This document shows, piece after piece, positions 31,456 to 38,440 of a DNA stretch of 38,440 nt (its first letter is position 1; each line of letters begins with the position of its first letter). The notes below the pieces were generated by a model. That model was not told where the DNA came from, searched no databases, and worked only from the letters and a program-made list of their open reading frames with translations. Location: the NCBI GenBank assembly GCA_023249675.1, contig JAHFCE010000028.1:1-38440 (forward strand). Direction: 5' to 3'. This DNA comes from Elusimicrobiota bacterium (lineage in GTDB: Bacteria > Elusimicrobiota > Elusimicrobia > UBA1565 > UBA9628). The position numbers and the translations under genes are program-made.

Positions 31456-31485
31456 TTGTCATCGACGGAAGGCTTTTGCTATAGT
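31456..31485 (+). promoter_or_regulatory. Promoter of the rpsF operon
   Basis: TTGTCA at 31456-31461 and TATAGT at 31480-31485, spacer 18 bp, five of six matches each. The -10 ends 10 nt before the rpsF ATG, so the leader should be only about 4 nt and holds no Shine-Dalgarno. CAAGCG (31435-31440) and CGCTTG (31453-31458) form an inverted repeat between this promoter and the divergent one. Confidence 0.7.
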
Positions 31486-31495
31486 GTGGGACACC

Positions 31496-31849
31496 ATGCA
31501 AGTTTACGAGACGGTCCTTATCCTGAAGCCGGTCCTCGCCGATCCGGAAGTCGTGGAGTTCGTCGAGAAGACCAAGTCGACCATCTCCGGCGAAGCCGGT
31601 GAGTTGGTCGCCCACGAGATCTGGGGCCGGCGCAAGCTGACCCACATCATCGGCAAGGCGCGCGAAGGCATCTACGTGTACCTCAAGTACAAGGGCACGT
31701 CGGCGCTTCTCAAGAAGATGGCCCACAATTTCGGCGTCTCCGACACCGTCCTGCGCGAAATGACCGTCTTGGTCCGCGATCGCAAGATGCGCGAGAAGAA
31801 GCCCAAGAAGATCAAGCCCGCCGTCGCCCCGGCTGCGGTTCAGGCGTAA
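31496..31849 (+). CDS. rpsF: 30S ribosomal protein S6
   Basis: 117 residues from the ATG at 31496 (MQVYETVLILKPVLADPEVV). The S6 ferredoxin-like fold is evident: first strand YETVLILKP, IWGRRKLTHII and GIYVYLKYKGT in the middle. A basic, Ala/Pro-rich tail (KKPKKIKPAVAPAAVQA) extends the C-terminus. S6 binds S18 in the platform of the small subunit, and rpsR lies two genes on in the common bacterial order rpsF-ssb-rpsR-rplI. The long upstream frame is spurious: it overlaps the divergent TPR gene. Confidence 0.95.
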   Translation: MQVYETVLILKPVLADPEVVEFVEKTKSTISGEAGELVAHEIWGRRKLTHIIGKAREGIYVYLKYKGTSALLKKMAHNFGVSDTVLREMTVLVRDRKMREKKPKKIKPAVAPAAVQA

Positions 31850-31850
31850 A

Positions 31851-32276
31851 ATGGCCGCAGAGCTGCGCCTGCCCGAGCAGAATACTGTTCTTCTGACGGG
31901 AAGGCTCACTCGCGATCCCGAGCTTAAGTACACCGCCAATGGGACGGCGATGTGCCGTTTTGGCCTCGCCGTCAACCGCCGCTACAAGGACCCGAAGTCC
32001 GGCGAGTGGAAGGACGATACGGCTTTCGTGAATTGCGTGATTTGGCGCGAAGCGGGGGAACGAGTCGGCAAGGCTGTCAAGAAGGGCGCTCCCGTGCACG
32101 TCGAGGGCCGCCTGCGCAGCCATGATTACCAGGACAAGGAAGGCAATAAGCGCTCCGGCATCGAAGTCGAAGCGCGTCGCGTTCAGATTCTTGAAAAAGC
32201 CTCGTCGGCCGGCCCATCCGGCGTCGGGGAGCCGGAGCCGTCGACCGGCGCAGAGATTGAGGAGGTACCGTTCTGA
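31851..32276 (+). CDS. ssb: Single-stranded DNA-binding protein
   Basis: 141 residues. OB-fold starts at [54 protein letters not shown] matches the core. The C-terminus is a Pro/Gly/Ser linker ending in the acidic tip EIEEVPF, which recruits replication and repair proteins, as DDDIPF does in E. coli. It begins 1 bp after the rpsF stop and its stop overlaps the rpsR ATG by one base. Confidence 0.96.
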   Translation: MAAELRLPEQNTVLLTGRLTRDPELKYTANGTAMCRFGLAVNRRYKDPKSGEWKDDTAFVNCVIWREAGERVGKAVKKGAPVHVEGRLRSHDYQDKEGNKRSGIEVEARRVQILEKASSAGPSGVGEPEPSTGAEIEEVPF

Positions 32277-32596
32277 TGTCCGTTGAGCCCAACGCCGCCG
32301 CGGCCCCCGAGGCCGCTTCCACCCCATCCGCCGCCGGCGCGCGTCGCCCCAGCAGCAGCGCCCCCGGCGGTCGCCGCGCGCCTTATCCGGTTCGCCGCAA
32401 GGTCTGCCGCTTCTGCGCCGAAAAGGTTCGCGATATCGACTTCAAGCAGATTCAGATTCTACGCACCTTCACGACCGACACGGGCAAGATTCTCTCGGCC
32501 CGCATCACGGGCAACTGCGCGTCGCACCAGCGCCAGTTGACCCGCTGCATTAAGCGAGCGCGCAACTTGGCGCTTCTGCCGTACGTCTCCCGGTAA
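32276..32596 (+). CDS. rpsR: 30S ribosomal protein S18
   Basis: 106 residues, about 30 longer than usual because of an Ala/Pro/Ser-rich N-terminal extension (residues 1-36). The conserved part starts at [15 protein letters not shown] and continues with [40 protein letters not shown]. The cysteines and His in CRFC, NCASH and TRC suit the zinc-binding (C+) form of S18. The ATG at 32276 shares its A with the ssb stop codon. Confidence 0.94.
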   Translation: MSVEPNAAAAPEAASTPSAAGARRPSSSAPGGRRAPYPVRRKVCRFCAEKVRDIDFKQIQILRTFTTDTGKILSARITGNCASHQRQLTRCIKRARNLALLPYVSR

Positions 32597-32619
32597 AGAA
32601 TAGAAGCAGGAGCACCGTC

Positions 32620-33066
32620 ATGAAAGTTATTCTTCGCAGCACCGTTGACAATCTTGGCCGCCCCGGCGACGTCAAGGACGTCAAGACCGGCTACGCCCGC
32701 AACTACCTGCTCCCGCGCAAGCTCGCGGAGATGGCGACCGAGTCCTCTCTTAAGTACTGGGAGAAAGGCAAAGAAAAGCGCGCGACCCTTGTCGCCGCCG
32801 ACATCAAGGCCGCCAAGGAGCTGTTGGAGAAGCTTGCCGGCGTCAAGCTCGCCTTCTCGGTGCCGGCCTCCGAGGAAGGCAAGCTGTTCGGCTCGATCGG
32901 CAAGGCCGATCTGCTGAAGAGCCTGAAGGCGGCGGGCTACGAGGTTCCGAAGAACTCGATCCACCTTGAGACCGCGATCAAGACCACGGGTGAGCATGAA
33001 GTGTCGCTCCGGCTGCAGCCCGAAGTCATCGCCACGGTCAAAGTCACCGTCACCGCGCGCGAGTAA
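32620..33066 (+). CDS. rplI: 50S ribosomal protein L9
   Basis: 148 residues, normal length. N-terminal signature MKVILRSTVDNLGRPGDVKDVKTGYARNYLLP with the conserved Gly, Asn and Tyr; a long connecting helix (KELLEKLAGVKLAF region) and the C-terminal domain with EEGKLFGSIGKADLL. It is preceded by AGGAG (32608-32612) 7 nt before the ATG, one of the few good Shine-Dalgarno sites here. Fourth gene of the rpsF operon. Confidence 0.96.
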   Translation: MKVILRSTVDNLGRPGDVKDVKTGYARNYLLPRKLAEMATESSLKYWEKGKEKRATLVAADIKAAKELLEKLAGVKLAFSVPASEEGKLFGSIGKADLLKSLKAAGYEVPKNSIHLETAIKTTGEHEVSLRLQPEVIATVKVTVTARE

Positions 33067-33077
33067 CCGCGGGGCGC

Positions 33078-34472
33078 ATGGCGCAGAACCCATCCACGCC
33101 CCCGCAAGCCCTCGAGGCTGAAATGGCCGTTCTCGGCTCGATGCTCGTTGAGCGCGAGGCGGCGGAAAAGGCCCTTGACCTCCTCCACGAGACGGACTTC
33201 TACCTCGATGCGCACAGGCGGATATTCCGTTCCATTCACGCGCTGTTTTCGGCTGGACAAGCGATCGACGTCGTTACCGTCTGTGAGGAACTGCGTAAGA
33301 AGTCGGAGCTTGACGGCGTCGGAGGCGGCTCCTTCCTCGCCGAGCTGATCAACAAGGTCACCACTGCCGCGCACGTCGAGTACTACGCCCGCCTCGTCAA
33401 GGAAAAGGCGATTTTGCGCGACCTCATCGCGGCCGCCACGGGAGTGGTGACCGCCTGCTATACGCAGGAGAAGGAGCCGAAGGCGATCCTCGACGAAGCC
33501 CAGTCCTCGATCCTTAAGGTCAGCGAGCGTCAGTCCATGCAGGGCGTTATCGAGATGAAGGACCTCGTTCATGAGGTCGTCGACTTGATCGAGCGCGCGC
33601 ACCACAGCAAGCAGCAAGTCACGGGAATTCCGTCCGGTCTCAAGGCTTTTGACAAGATGACGACGGGCTTTCAGAAGTCCGATCTGATTCTCATCGCGGC
33701 GCGTCCCTCGCAAGGCAAGACCGCGCTCGCGCAGAACATCGTGGCGCATGTCGTCGTGGAAAAAAACATTCCCGTTCTCTTTTTCTCTCTCGAGATGAAC
33801 CGCCATGCGATCATGCAGCGCTTCATCGCGGCTCAGGCGAAGGTGAATTTGATGGACATCCGCACCGGCTATTTTAAGCGCGAGCTCTGGCAGGATTTGA
33901 CCAATGCGGCGGCTCATTTCGCCGAAGCGCCGCTTTATATCAATGATAATCCCGGCATGACCGTATTCAACGTGCGCGCTATTTCCCGGCAGCTGATGAC
34001 TCGTCTTCGACGAGAAAAGAAGGAGCTGGGTCTGGTGGTCATCGACTATCTCCAGCTCCTGCGCGGCGGAGGCGGACGTCAGGAGAATCGCCAGCAGGAG
34101 GTCTCCGAAATTTCCCGCGGGCTTAAACAACTCGCTCGCGAGCTGAACGTTCCCGTGATCGCCCTGTCTCAGCTGTCCCGCGCTTCTGAGGACAAGACGC
34201 GCGCGGACAACCGTCCGAAGCTGTCCGACCTGCGCGAGTCCGGCTCGCTTGAGCAGGACGCCGATCTCGTCGCCATGATTCATCGCGAGGGCTACTACAA
34301 GCCGATGGACCCGACTTTGGAGAATAAAGCCGAGATTATTATCGCCAAGCAGCGCCAAGGTCCGACCGGTTCCGTCGCCGTCAATTTCCAGCGTAAAATT
34401 ACGCGGTTCCTCGATGAAACAAACGTTGAGGAGCCGGCGTATAGCGAGGACACGCAGACGCAGTTCTCATGA
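33078..34472 (+). CDS. dnaB: Replicative DNA helicase
   Basis: 464 residues. The N-terminal DnaB domain (to about 115) has EAEMAVLGSMLVE and the DFYLDAHRRIFRSI helix; the RecA-like helicase domain follows with Walker A ARPSQGKTAL (Lys214), FFSLEMNRHAIMQR, Walker B LVVIDYLQLLRG (Asp323), NVPVIALSQLSR and the RESGSLEQDADLV region with the arginine finger nearby. It unwinds DNA at the replication fork and loads primase. No intein. It starts 11 bp after rplI; the usual Gly-Met of ARPGMGKT is Ser-Gln here. It overlaps alr by 4 bp. Confidence 0.96.
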   Translation: MAQNPSTPPQALEAEMAVLGSMLVEREAAEKALDLLHETDFYLDAHRRIFRSIHALFSAGQAIDVVTVCEELRKKSELDGVGGGSFLAELINKVTTAAHVEYYARLVKEKAILRDLIAAATGVVTACYTQEKEPKAILDEAQSSILKVSERQSMQGVIEMKDLVHEVVDLIERAHHSKQQVTGIPSGLKAFDKMTTGFQKSDLILIAARPSQGKTALAQNIVAHVVVEKNIPVLFFSLEMNRHAIMQRFIAAQAKVNLMDIRTGYFKRELWQDLTNAAAHFAEAPLYINDNPGMTVFNVRAISRQLMTRLRREKKELGLVVIDYLQLLRGGGGRQENRQQEVSEISRGLKQLARELNVPVIALSQLSRASEDKTRADNRPKLSDLRESGSLEQDADLVAMIHREGYYKPMDPTLENKAEIIIAKQRQGPTGSVAVNFQRKITRFLDETNVEEPAYSEDTQTQFS

Positions 34473-35578
34473 TGAGGCGCTTCTTCCGCCCGACTTGGGC
34501 CGAGATCGACCTCGGCGCGCTCGTCGGGAATCTCCGCCTCTTTCGGAAACGGGTCGGCTCCGGCGTTAAGATCATGTTCGTGGTGAAGGCCAACGCCTAC
34601 GGGCACGACGCCGTGCTCTGCTCGCTTGCCGCCCAGAAGGCGCGTGCGGCCGATTGGCTCGGCGTGTCCTCGGTCGAGGAAGGCATTGTCCTGCGCGGCG
34701 CAGGTGTGCGCCTGCCGATTCTCATCCTCGGCTCTCTTTACCCATTCGAGAGCGTGCTCGCCGCCGCGGCGCACGACCTGACTCCGATCGTCGCCTCCCT
34801 TGAATCCGCCAAGCGCGTCGCCGAAGCGGCCTTGCGCTTGCGCCGCAATATTCATATTCATGTGAAGGTGGATACCGGAATGGGTCGGATCGGCCTGCGG
34901 CCCGAGGCGGCGCTGGCACTCGTTCGGGACCTCTCTGCCTGGAAAGGAATCCGGGTCCAGGGTCTGTTGACTCACATGGCCAAGGCCGAGGATGACCGGG
35001 TTTTCACCGCGCGCCAGCTTCGGGATTTTAAGCGCGTGGTCTTCGCGCTTTCCCGCGAGGGACTGCGTCCGCCGCTCGTGCACGCGGCCAATTCCGCCGC
35101 GGCGCTGCGCCATGCCGGCGCCCGCTTCGATCTCGTCCGCCCCGGCCTCGCCGTCTACGGCCTTTACGCGGGCTTTTCTCCCGTGCTGACGCTCAAGAGC
35201 AAGCTCGTGTATATTAAGACCGCCCCGAAGGGGGCGGCCGTCAGCTACGGCGCGACCTGGCGGGCCAAGTGCGTCAGCCGTATCGCGACTTTGCCGATTG
35301 GCTACGGGGACGGCTATCCGCGCGCGTTGTCGAACAAGGCCGCGGTCCTTGTCGGCGGCAGGCGCTGCCCCGTCGTCGGCCGCGTCACGATGGACCAGAT
35401 CATGGTTGACGTGACCGACGCGCCCCGCGCCCGCGTCGGGGATGACGCCGTGCTCATCGGCCGCCAGGACGACGCGGTCGTCTCCGCCGCCGAACTGGCC
35501 CGCGTGTGCGGCACCATTGCGTACGAGACCGTGACCGCCCTCTCCAGCCGCGTGCCGCGCGTGGCGGTGGGCGGATGA
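34469..35578 (+). CDS. alr: Alanine racemase
   Basis: 369-residue PLP enzyme that makes D-alanine for peptidoglycan. Lys40 in VVKANAYGHD binds PLP; Tyr260 in VSYGATWRAK is the second catalytic base; HVKVDTGMGRIG, LTHMAKAED and RPGLAVYGLY are family signatures, as is GRVTMDQIMVDVT. ATG at 34469 overlaps the dnaB stop; a second ATG follows at 34472. Gene end overlaps mlaE by 4 bp. The dnaB-alr order is common in bacteria. Confidence 0.95.
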   Translation: MMRRFFRPTWAEIDLGALVGNLRLFRKRVGSGVKIMFVVKANAYGHDAVLCSLAAQKARAADWLGVSSVEEGIVLRGAGVRLPILILGSLYPFESVLAAAAHDLTPIVASLESAKRVAEAALRLRRNIHIHVKVDTGMGRIGLRPEAALALVRDLSAWKGIRVQGLLTHMAKAEDDRVFTARQLRDFKRVVFALSREGLRPPLVHAANSAAALRHAGARFDLVRPGLAVYGLYAGFSPVLTLKSKLVYIKTAPKGAAVSYGATWRAKCVSRIATLPIGYGDGYPRALSNKAAVLVGGRRCPVVGRVTMDQIMVDVTDAPRARVGDDAVLIGRQDDAVVSAAELARVCGTIAYETVTALSSRVPRVAVGG

Positions 35579-36366
35579 TTCAGAGCCCGGTCGGCGGTTT
35601 CGGCCGGCTCGTCCTCGACGCGGCCGAGGAGACGGGCCGGTTCGCGTTTCTCGTGCGCTCGACGTTCGGCTGGATGGCGAGCGGCAAAATCGAATGGCGC
35701 CAGACCTTGATCCAGATGGCGCGCGTCGGCGTGGACTCCCTGCCCGTCACCGCGATGACCGCCTTCTTTACGGGCATGGTGATCGCGCTTCAGACCGGCG
35801 CGTCCTCGAAGCATTTCTTCAATGAGCCTTTATTCGTCGGCACCGTCGTCGCCTTCTCCCTCGTCATGGAGCTCGCGCCCGTCATGACCGCGATCGTCGT
35901 CGCCGGCCGAGCGGGCGCGGCGATCGCCGCCGAACTCGGCACCATGAAGGTGACCGAGCAGCTCGACGCGCTCTATACCCTCGGCACAGACCCGATCCGC
36001 TACCTGGTGATCCCGCGCTTCATCGCCTTCATGCTCGTCCTTCCGCTCTTGACCGTCGCGTCGGACTTTACGGGCATTTTCGGCGGCTACCTCGTGGCCC
36101 ACGCGAAATACCAGATTCCCGCGACGGTGTACTGGCACGATATCGTCAACAACATGGAAATTCGCCATTTTGTGCATGGTTTTCTTAAAACATTCGTGTT
36201 CGCGGCGGTCGTCTCCCTTGTTTCCTGCTTCAAGGGTGTTACGACCCAGGGCGGCGCCGAGGGCGTGGGCAAGTCCACGACCTCTGCTGTGGTCATCAGC
36301 ATGGTCCTGGTCCTGGTCCTCGATTATTTCGCGACCGCGGTGCTCAACGCGTTCGGGATCACATGA
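35575..36366 (+). CDS. mlaE: MlaE-type permease of the outer-membrane lipid transport system
   Basis: 263 residues from the ATG at 35575, which overlaps the alr stop (ATGA). MlaE/YrbE domain: an N-terminal amphipathic helix, then about five membrane segments, with the signature FTGMVIALQTG, ELAPVMTAIVVAGRAGAAIAAELGTMKVTEQLDAL and the GAEGVGKSTTSAVV motif near the end. It forms the inner-membrane part of the MlaFEDB complex that moves phospholipids between the membranes. Followed by mlaF (4-bp overlap). Confidence 0.94.
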   Translation: MIQSPVGGFGRLVLDAAEETGRFAFLVRSTFGWMASGKIEWRQTLIQMARVGVDSLPVTAMTAFFTGMVIALQTGASSKHFFNEPLFVGTVVAFSLVMELAPVMTAIVVAGRAGAAIAAELGTMKVTEQLDALYTLGTDPIRYLVIPRFIAFMLVLPLLTVASDFTGIFGGYLVAHAKYQIPATVYWHDIVNNMEIRHFVHGFLKTFVFAAVVSLVSCFKGVTTQGGAEGVGKSTTSAVVISMVLVLVLDYFATAVLNAFGIT

Positions 36367-37163
36367 TCGACGCCGAGGGTGTGGTCAAGCGTTTTGGGCC
36401 CCGCACCATCTTGCGCGGCATCGACCTGCGCGTGGAAACCGGCGAGACGCTGGTCATCATCGGTGGCTCCGGCTGCGGCAAGTCGACTTTCCTCAAGTGC
36501 GTCATCGGCCTCCATCATCCCGAGGACGGCAAGATTATTGTCGATGGCATCGAGGTCGCCAAGCTCAAGACCGAGGCCGAGATCGCCGACTACCGCCGTC
36601 GTTTCGGCTACCTCTTTCAGGAAGGCGCTTTGTTCGACTCCCTAACCGTCTGGGAGAACGTCACTTTCGGCCTGCGCTACCTGACCGACATCCCGCCGTT
36701 TCGGTACCGGAAGATCGCCTCGGACTGCCTTGCTCTCGTCGGCCTCAAGGACATCGAAGATTTTAAACCCGCGGAGCTTTCCGGCGGCATGAAAAAACGC
36801 GTGGCGCTCGCCCGGGCCATCGCTGCCCAGCCTTCGTACATATTGTATGATGAGCCCACGACGGGCCTGGATCCGATCATGTCGGATGTGATCAGCGACT
36901 TGATCTTAGACCTCCAGAAGCAGCTGAAGGTGACGGCGATCGTCGTCACGCACGACATGAAGTCGGCGTACAAGGTGGCCAGCCGCATCGCGATGTTTCA
37001 CGAGGGAAAAGTGCTCGAGGTCGCGCAGCCGGACAGCATTAAAGTCAGCGTGCACCCCTGCGTGCGCCAGTTCGTGGACGGCAAGAGCGAAGGTCCAATC
37101 AAGATGAAGCTGAAGGAATTCGAGGCTGAACCGGCGGCCAACGGTCTCAAGAACGTCTGGTGA
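36363..37163 (+). CDS. mlaF: MlaF-type ATPase of the outer-membrane lipid transport system
   Basis: 266 residues. Walker A GGSGCGKST (about residues 36-44), Q-loop FGYLFQEGALFDSLTVWENV, signature LSGGMKKRVALARA, Walker B YILYDEPTTGLDP and H-loop VVTHDMKSA. The GMKKR signature and EGALFDSLTVWENV are typical of MlaF/Mkl proteins. A C-terminal extension after residue about 240 (PIKMKLKEFEAEP) could contact a partner; no mlaB (STAS) gene is visible here. Overlaps mlaD by 4 bp. Confidence 0.95.
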   Translation: MIDAEGVVKRFGPRTILRGIDLRVETGETLVIIGGSGCGKSTFLKCVIGLHHPEDGKIIVDGIEVAKLKTEAEIADYRRRFGYLFQEGALFDSLTVWENVTFGLRYLTDIPPFRYRKIASDCLALVGLKDIEDFKPAELSGGMKKRVALARAIAAQPSYILYDEPTTGLDPIMSDVISDLILDLQKQLKVTAIVVTHDMKSAYKVASRIAMFHEGKVLEVAQPDSIKVSVHPCVRQFVDGKSEGPIKMKLKEFEAEPAANGLKNVW

Positions 37164-38440
37164 CGCTCGAAACGAAGGTTGGGGCGTTCGTCCTTGGGGG
37201 CCTCTCGCTCCTCGCCACCGCTATTTTTCTGCTTGGCGACATTTCCTTTGAGAAGCGCTACACACTCTACGGGCAGTTCTCCGACGTCGCGAACCTGTCG
37301 AAGGACGCCCCGGTCAAGCTCTCCGGCGTCGAAGTCGGGCAGGTTCGCTCGATCGAGCTGGTCGACAGCGGCGCGCGCGTCGTGATGTCGATTCGCAAAG
37401 GCGTGGACGTCTACAATGACGCGGTGTTCCAGATCGGCTCGACCGGCATCATCGGTTCCAAGTACCTGCAGATCGACCAGGGCCGCCGCAGCCAGGGCGT
37501 GATCGCCGCGAACTCGACCGTGCGCGGCGAGGACCCGCTCTCCATCGAGAGATCACTCACGAAGGCACTCGCGAAGCTCGAGAAGCTTCTCGACAGCTTC
37601 ACCAAGGAAGGCCCGCGCGGCACGCTCACCGATAATCTAACCGAGACCGTCGCCAACGTCCGCGAGATGACGGCCAACCTCAATGACTTGATCGAGACCA
37701 GCAAGCCGAAGCTGGACAGAGCGCTTGGCCGCACCGATGACATCACGGAGAAGCTCGACGCCCTGCTCGCCAGGTCGAATACGATGATGGCGAGCCTCAA
37801 CACGAGCAGCGGCACGATCGGCGCGCTGCTCAACGACCAGAAGATCAAGGACGACATCAAGGAGACCGTCGCCTCCGTCAAGGAGGCTGCCGGCACCGCC
37901 AAAGACATTTTCGGCCGCATCACGCAGTTCAAGGTCTACTGGAACTACGACTGGCGCTACGAGCACGCGGTCCGCACCTCGCGCGTGGACATCGGCCTCA
38001 AAATATCGCCCCAAGAGGGGCGCTATTACTATGTCGGAGGCTCGAACCTCGCTAATCTCAACGACGCGACGCGTGGCGCGAAGGCGGACTACGCCCAGCC
38101 CAACCGCATCGACGCCCTGCTCGGCTGGGAGAACGGCTGGTACGACGTCGGCATCGGCGTGATCCGCTCCGGCGGCGGCGCGCGCGTGACCCTCACGCCT
38201 TTCCACAGGGATCCGATTCTGGGCCGCATATCCGTTACGGCGCAAGGACATGACTTCGGCCGCAACCGCACGATCGCGGGCCGCAAGTTCACCAAGCCCG
38301 CCTTCGACTTCGGCGGGCAGGTCAAGGTCCAGAAGTACGTCAGCGTCGGTGGTCGCGTCGAGGACGTCCAGGAAGTCCCGCGCTATCAGACCTGGCTGAA
38401 GGTCGCCTTCGAGGACACCGACATCGCCTACCTGTTCGGC
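37160..38440 (+). CDS. mlaD: MlaD/MCE-family lipid-binding protein with beta-rich C-terminal domain (partial, runs off the window)
   Basis: 427 codons are visible and no stop is reached. The start is GTG at 37160, overlapping mlaF (TGA at 37161-37163). One N-terminal membrane helix (residues 8-25), one MCE domain (about 32-125: YTLYGQFSDVANLSKDAPVKL, GVEVGQVRSIEL, GSTGIIGSKYLQI), then a helical stalk to about 255. From about 260 on, alternating aromatic strands follow (YWNYDWRYEH, GRYYYVGG, WENGWYDVGIGVI, FDFGGQVKVQKYVSVGG), ending in EDTDIAYLFG. E. coli MlaD has only a short tail after its MCE domain. The extra domain may reach or sit in the outer membrane. Confidence 0.9.
   Translation, partial: MTLETKVGAFVLGGLSLLATAIFLLGDISFEKRYTLYGQFSDVANLSKDAPVKLSGVEVGQVRSIELVDSGARVVMSIRKGVDVYNDAVFQIGSTGIIGSKYLQIDQGRRSQGVIAANSTVRGEDPLSIERSLTKALAKLEKLLDSFTKEGPRGTLTDNLTETVANVREMTANLNDLIETSKPKLDRALGRTDDITEKLDALLARSNTMMASLNTSSGTIGALLNDQKIKDDIKETVASVKEAAGTAKDIFGRITQFKVYWNYDWRYEHAVRTSRVDIGLKISPQEGRYYYVGGSNLANLNDATRGAKADYAQPNRIDALLGWENGWYDVGIGVIRSGGGARVTLTPFHRDPILGRISVTAQGHDFGRNRTIAGRKFTKPAFDFGGQVKVQKYVSVGGRVEDVQEVPRYQTWLKVAFEDTDIAYLFG

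Overview
The window is a GC-rich bacterial chromosome segment that is almost fully coding and contains genes for both a translation/replication core and a Gram-negative envelope. The outer-membrane lipid transport genes mlaE-mlaF-mlaD, several Sec signal peptides and periplasmic TPR or ankyrin proteins indicate a diderm. I see no tRNA, rRNA, CRISPR array, transposase or integrase. The mixture of housekeeping genes and unrecognised membrane or secreted proteins would fit an uncultured diderm phylum such as Elusimicrobiota, but that is an inference and nothing in the sequence proves it.

Layout. (1) 1-2851, plus strand: tail of an upstream gene (probably rplY), pth, a 72-residue membrane protein, pmbA/tldE and a lower-GC CPBP intramembrane protease. 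(2) 2915-6018, minus strand: def followed by an ABC-2 type exporter (ATPase plus two permeases), with overlapping or nearly abutting genes. (3) 6165-8368, plus strand: a low-GC secreted protein, an SseB-like/TPR protein and a small heptad-repeat coiled coil. (4) 8401-12386, minus strand: a secreted M16 zinc peptidase and a secreted DUF4015 glycosidase-like protein, overlapping by 4 bp. (5) 12459-22512, plus strand: a tightly packed twelve-gene unit, sufB-sufC-sufD-sufS-sufU-sufT-like-Rrf2 regulator-nfu-PHP-GDPD-nadA-FIST. Its promoter carries an almost perfect IscR type 1 operator. (6) 22605-28036: ankyrin protein, a coiled-coil membrane protein divergent from a lone receiver protein, P5C dehydrogenase, and a large protein with two PQ-loop-like repeats. 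(7) 28033-31393, minus strand: folD, panE, a 73-residue protein made of two copies of one motif, an excisionase-type HTH protein and a Cys-rich TPR protein. (8) 31496 to the end, plus strand: rpsF-ssb-rpsR-rplI-dnaB-alr-mlaE-mlaF-mlaD, with mlaD running off the window.

How it fits together. The large central unit makes Fe-S clusters (SufBCD scaffold, SufS/SufU sulfur donation, SufT-like and Nfu delivery) under its own Rrf2 regulator, and also contains nadA, an Fe-S enzyme of NAD synthesis. The last operon joins ribosomal proteins, the replicative helicase, D-alanine supply and lipid transport.

The observations I rate highest are: the IscR-like operator on the suf promoter together with a linked Rrf2 gene; a recurring arrangement in which a -10 box lies only 5-10 nt before the start codon (sufB, rpsF and about six others), suggesting frequent leaderless or near-leaderless transcripts; the small duplicated protein with helically phased direct repeats in front of it; and a FolD with two active-site substitutions. 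Most of the window is otherwise ordinary core genome.
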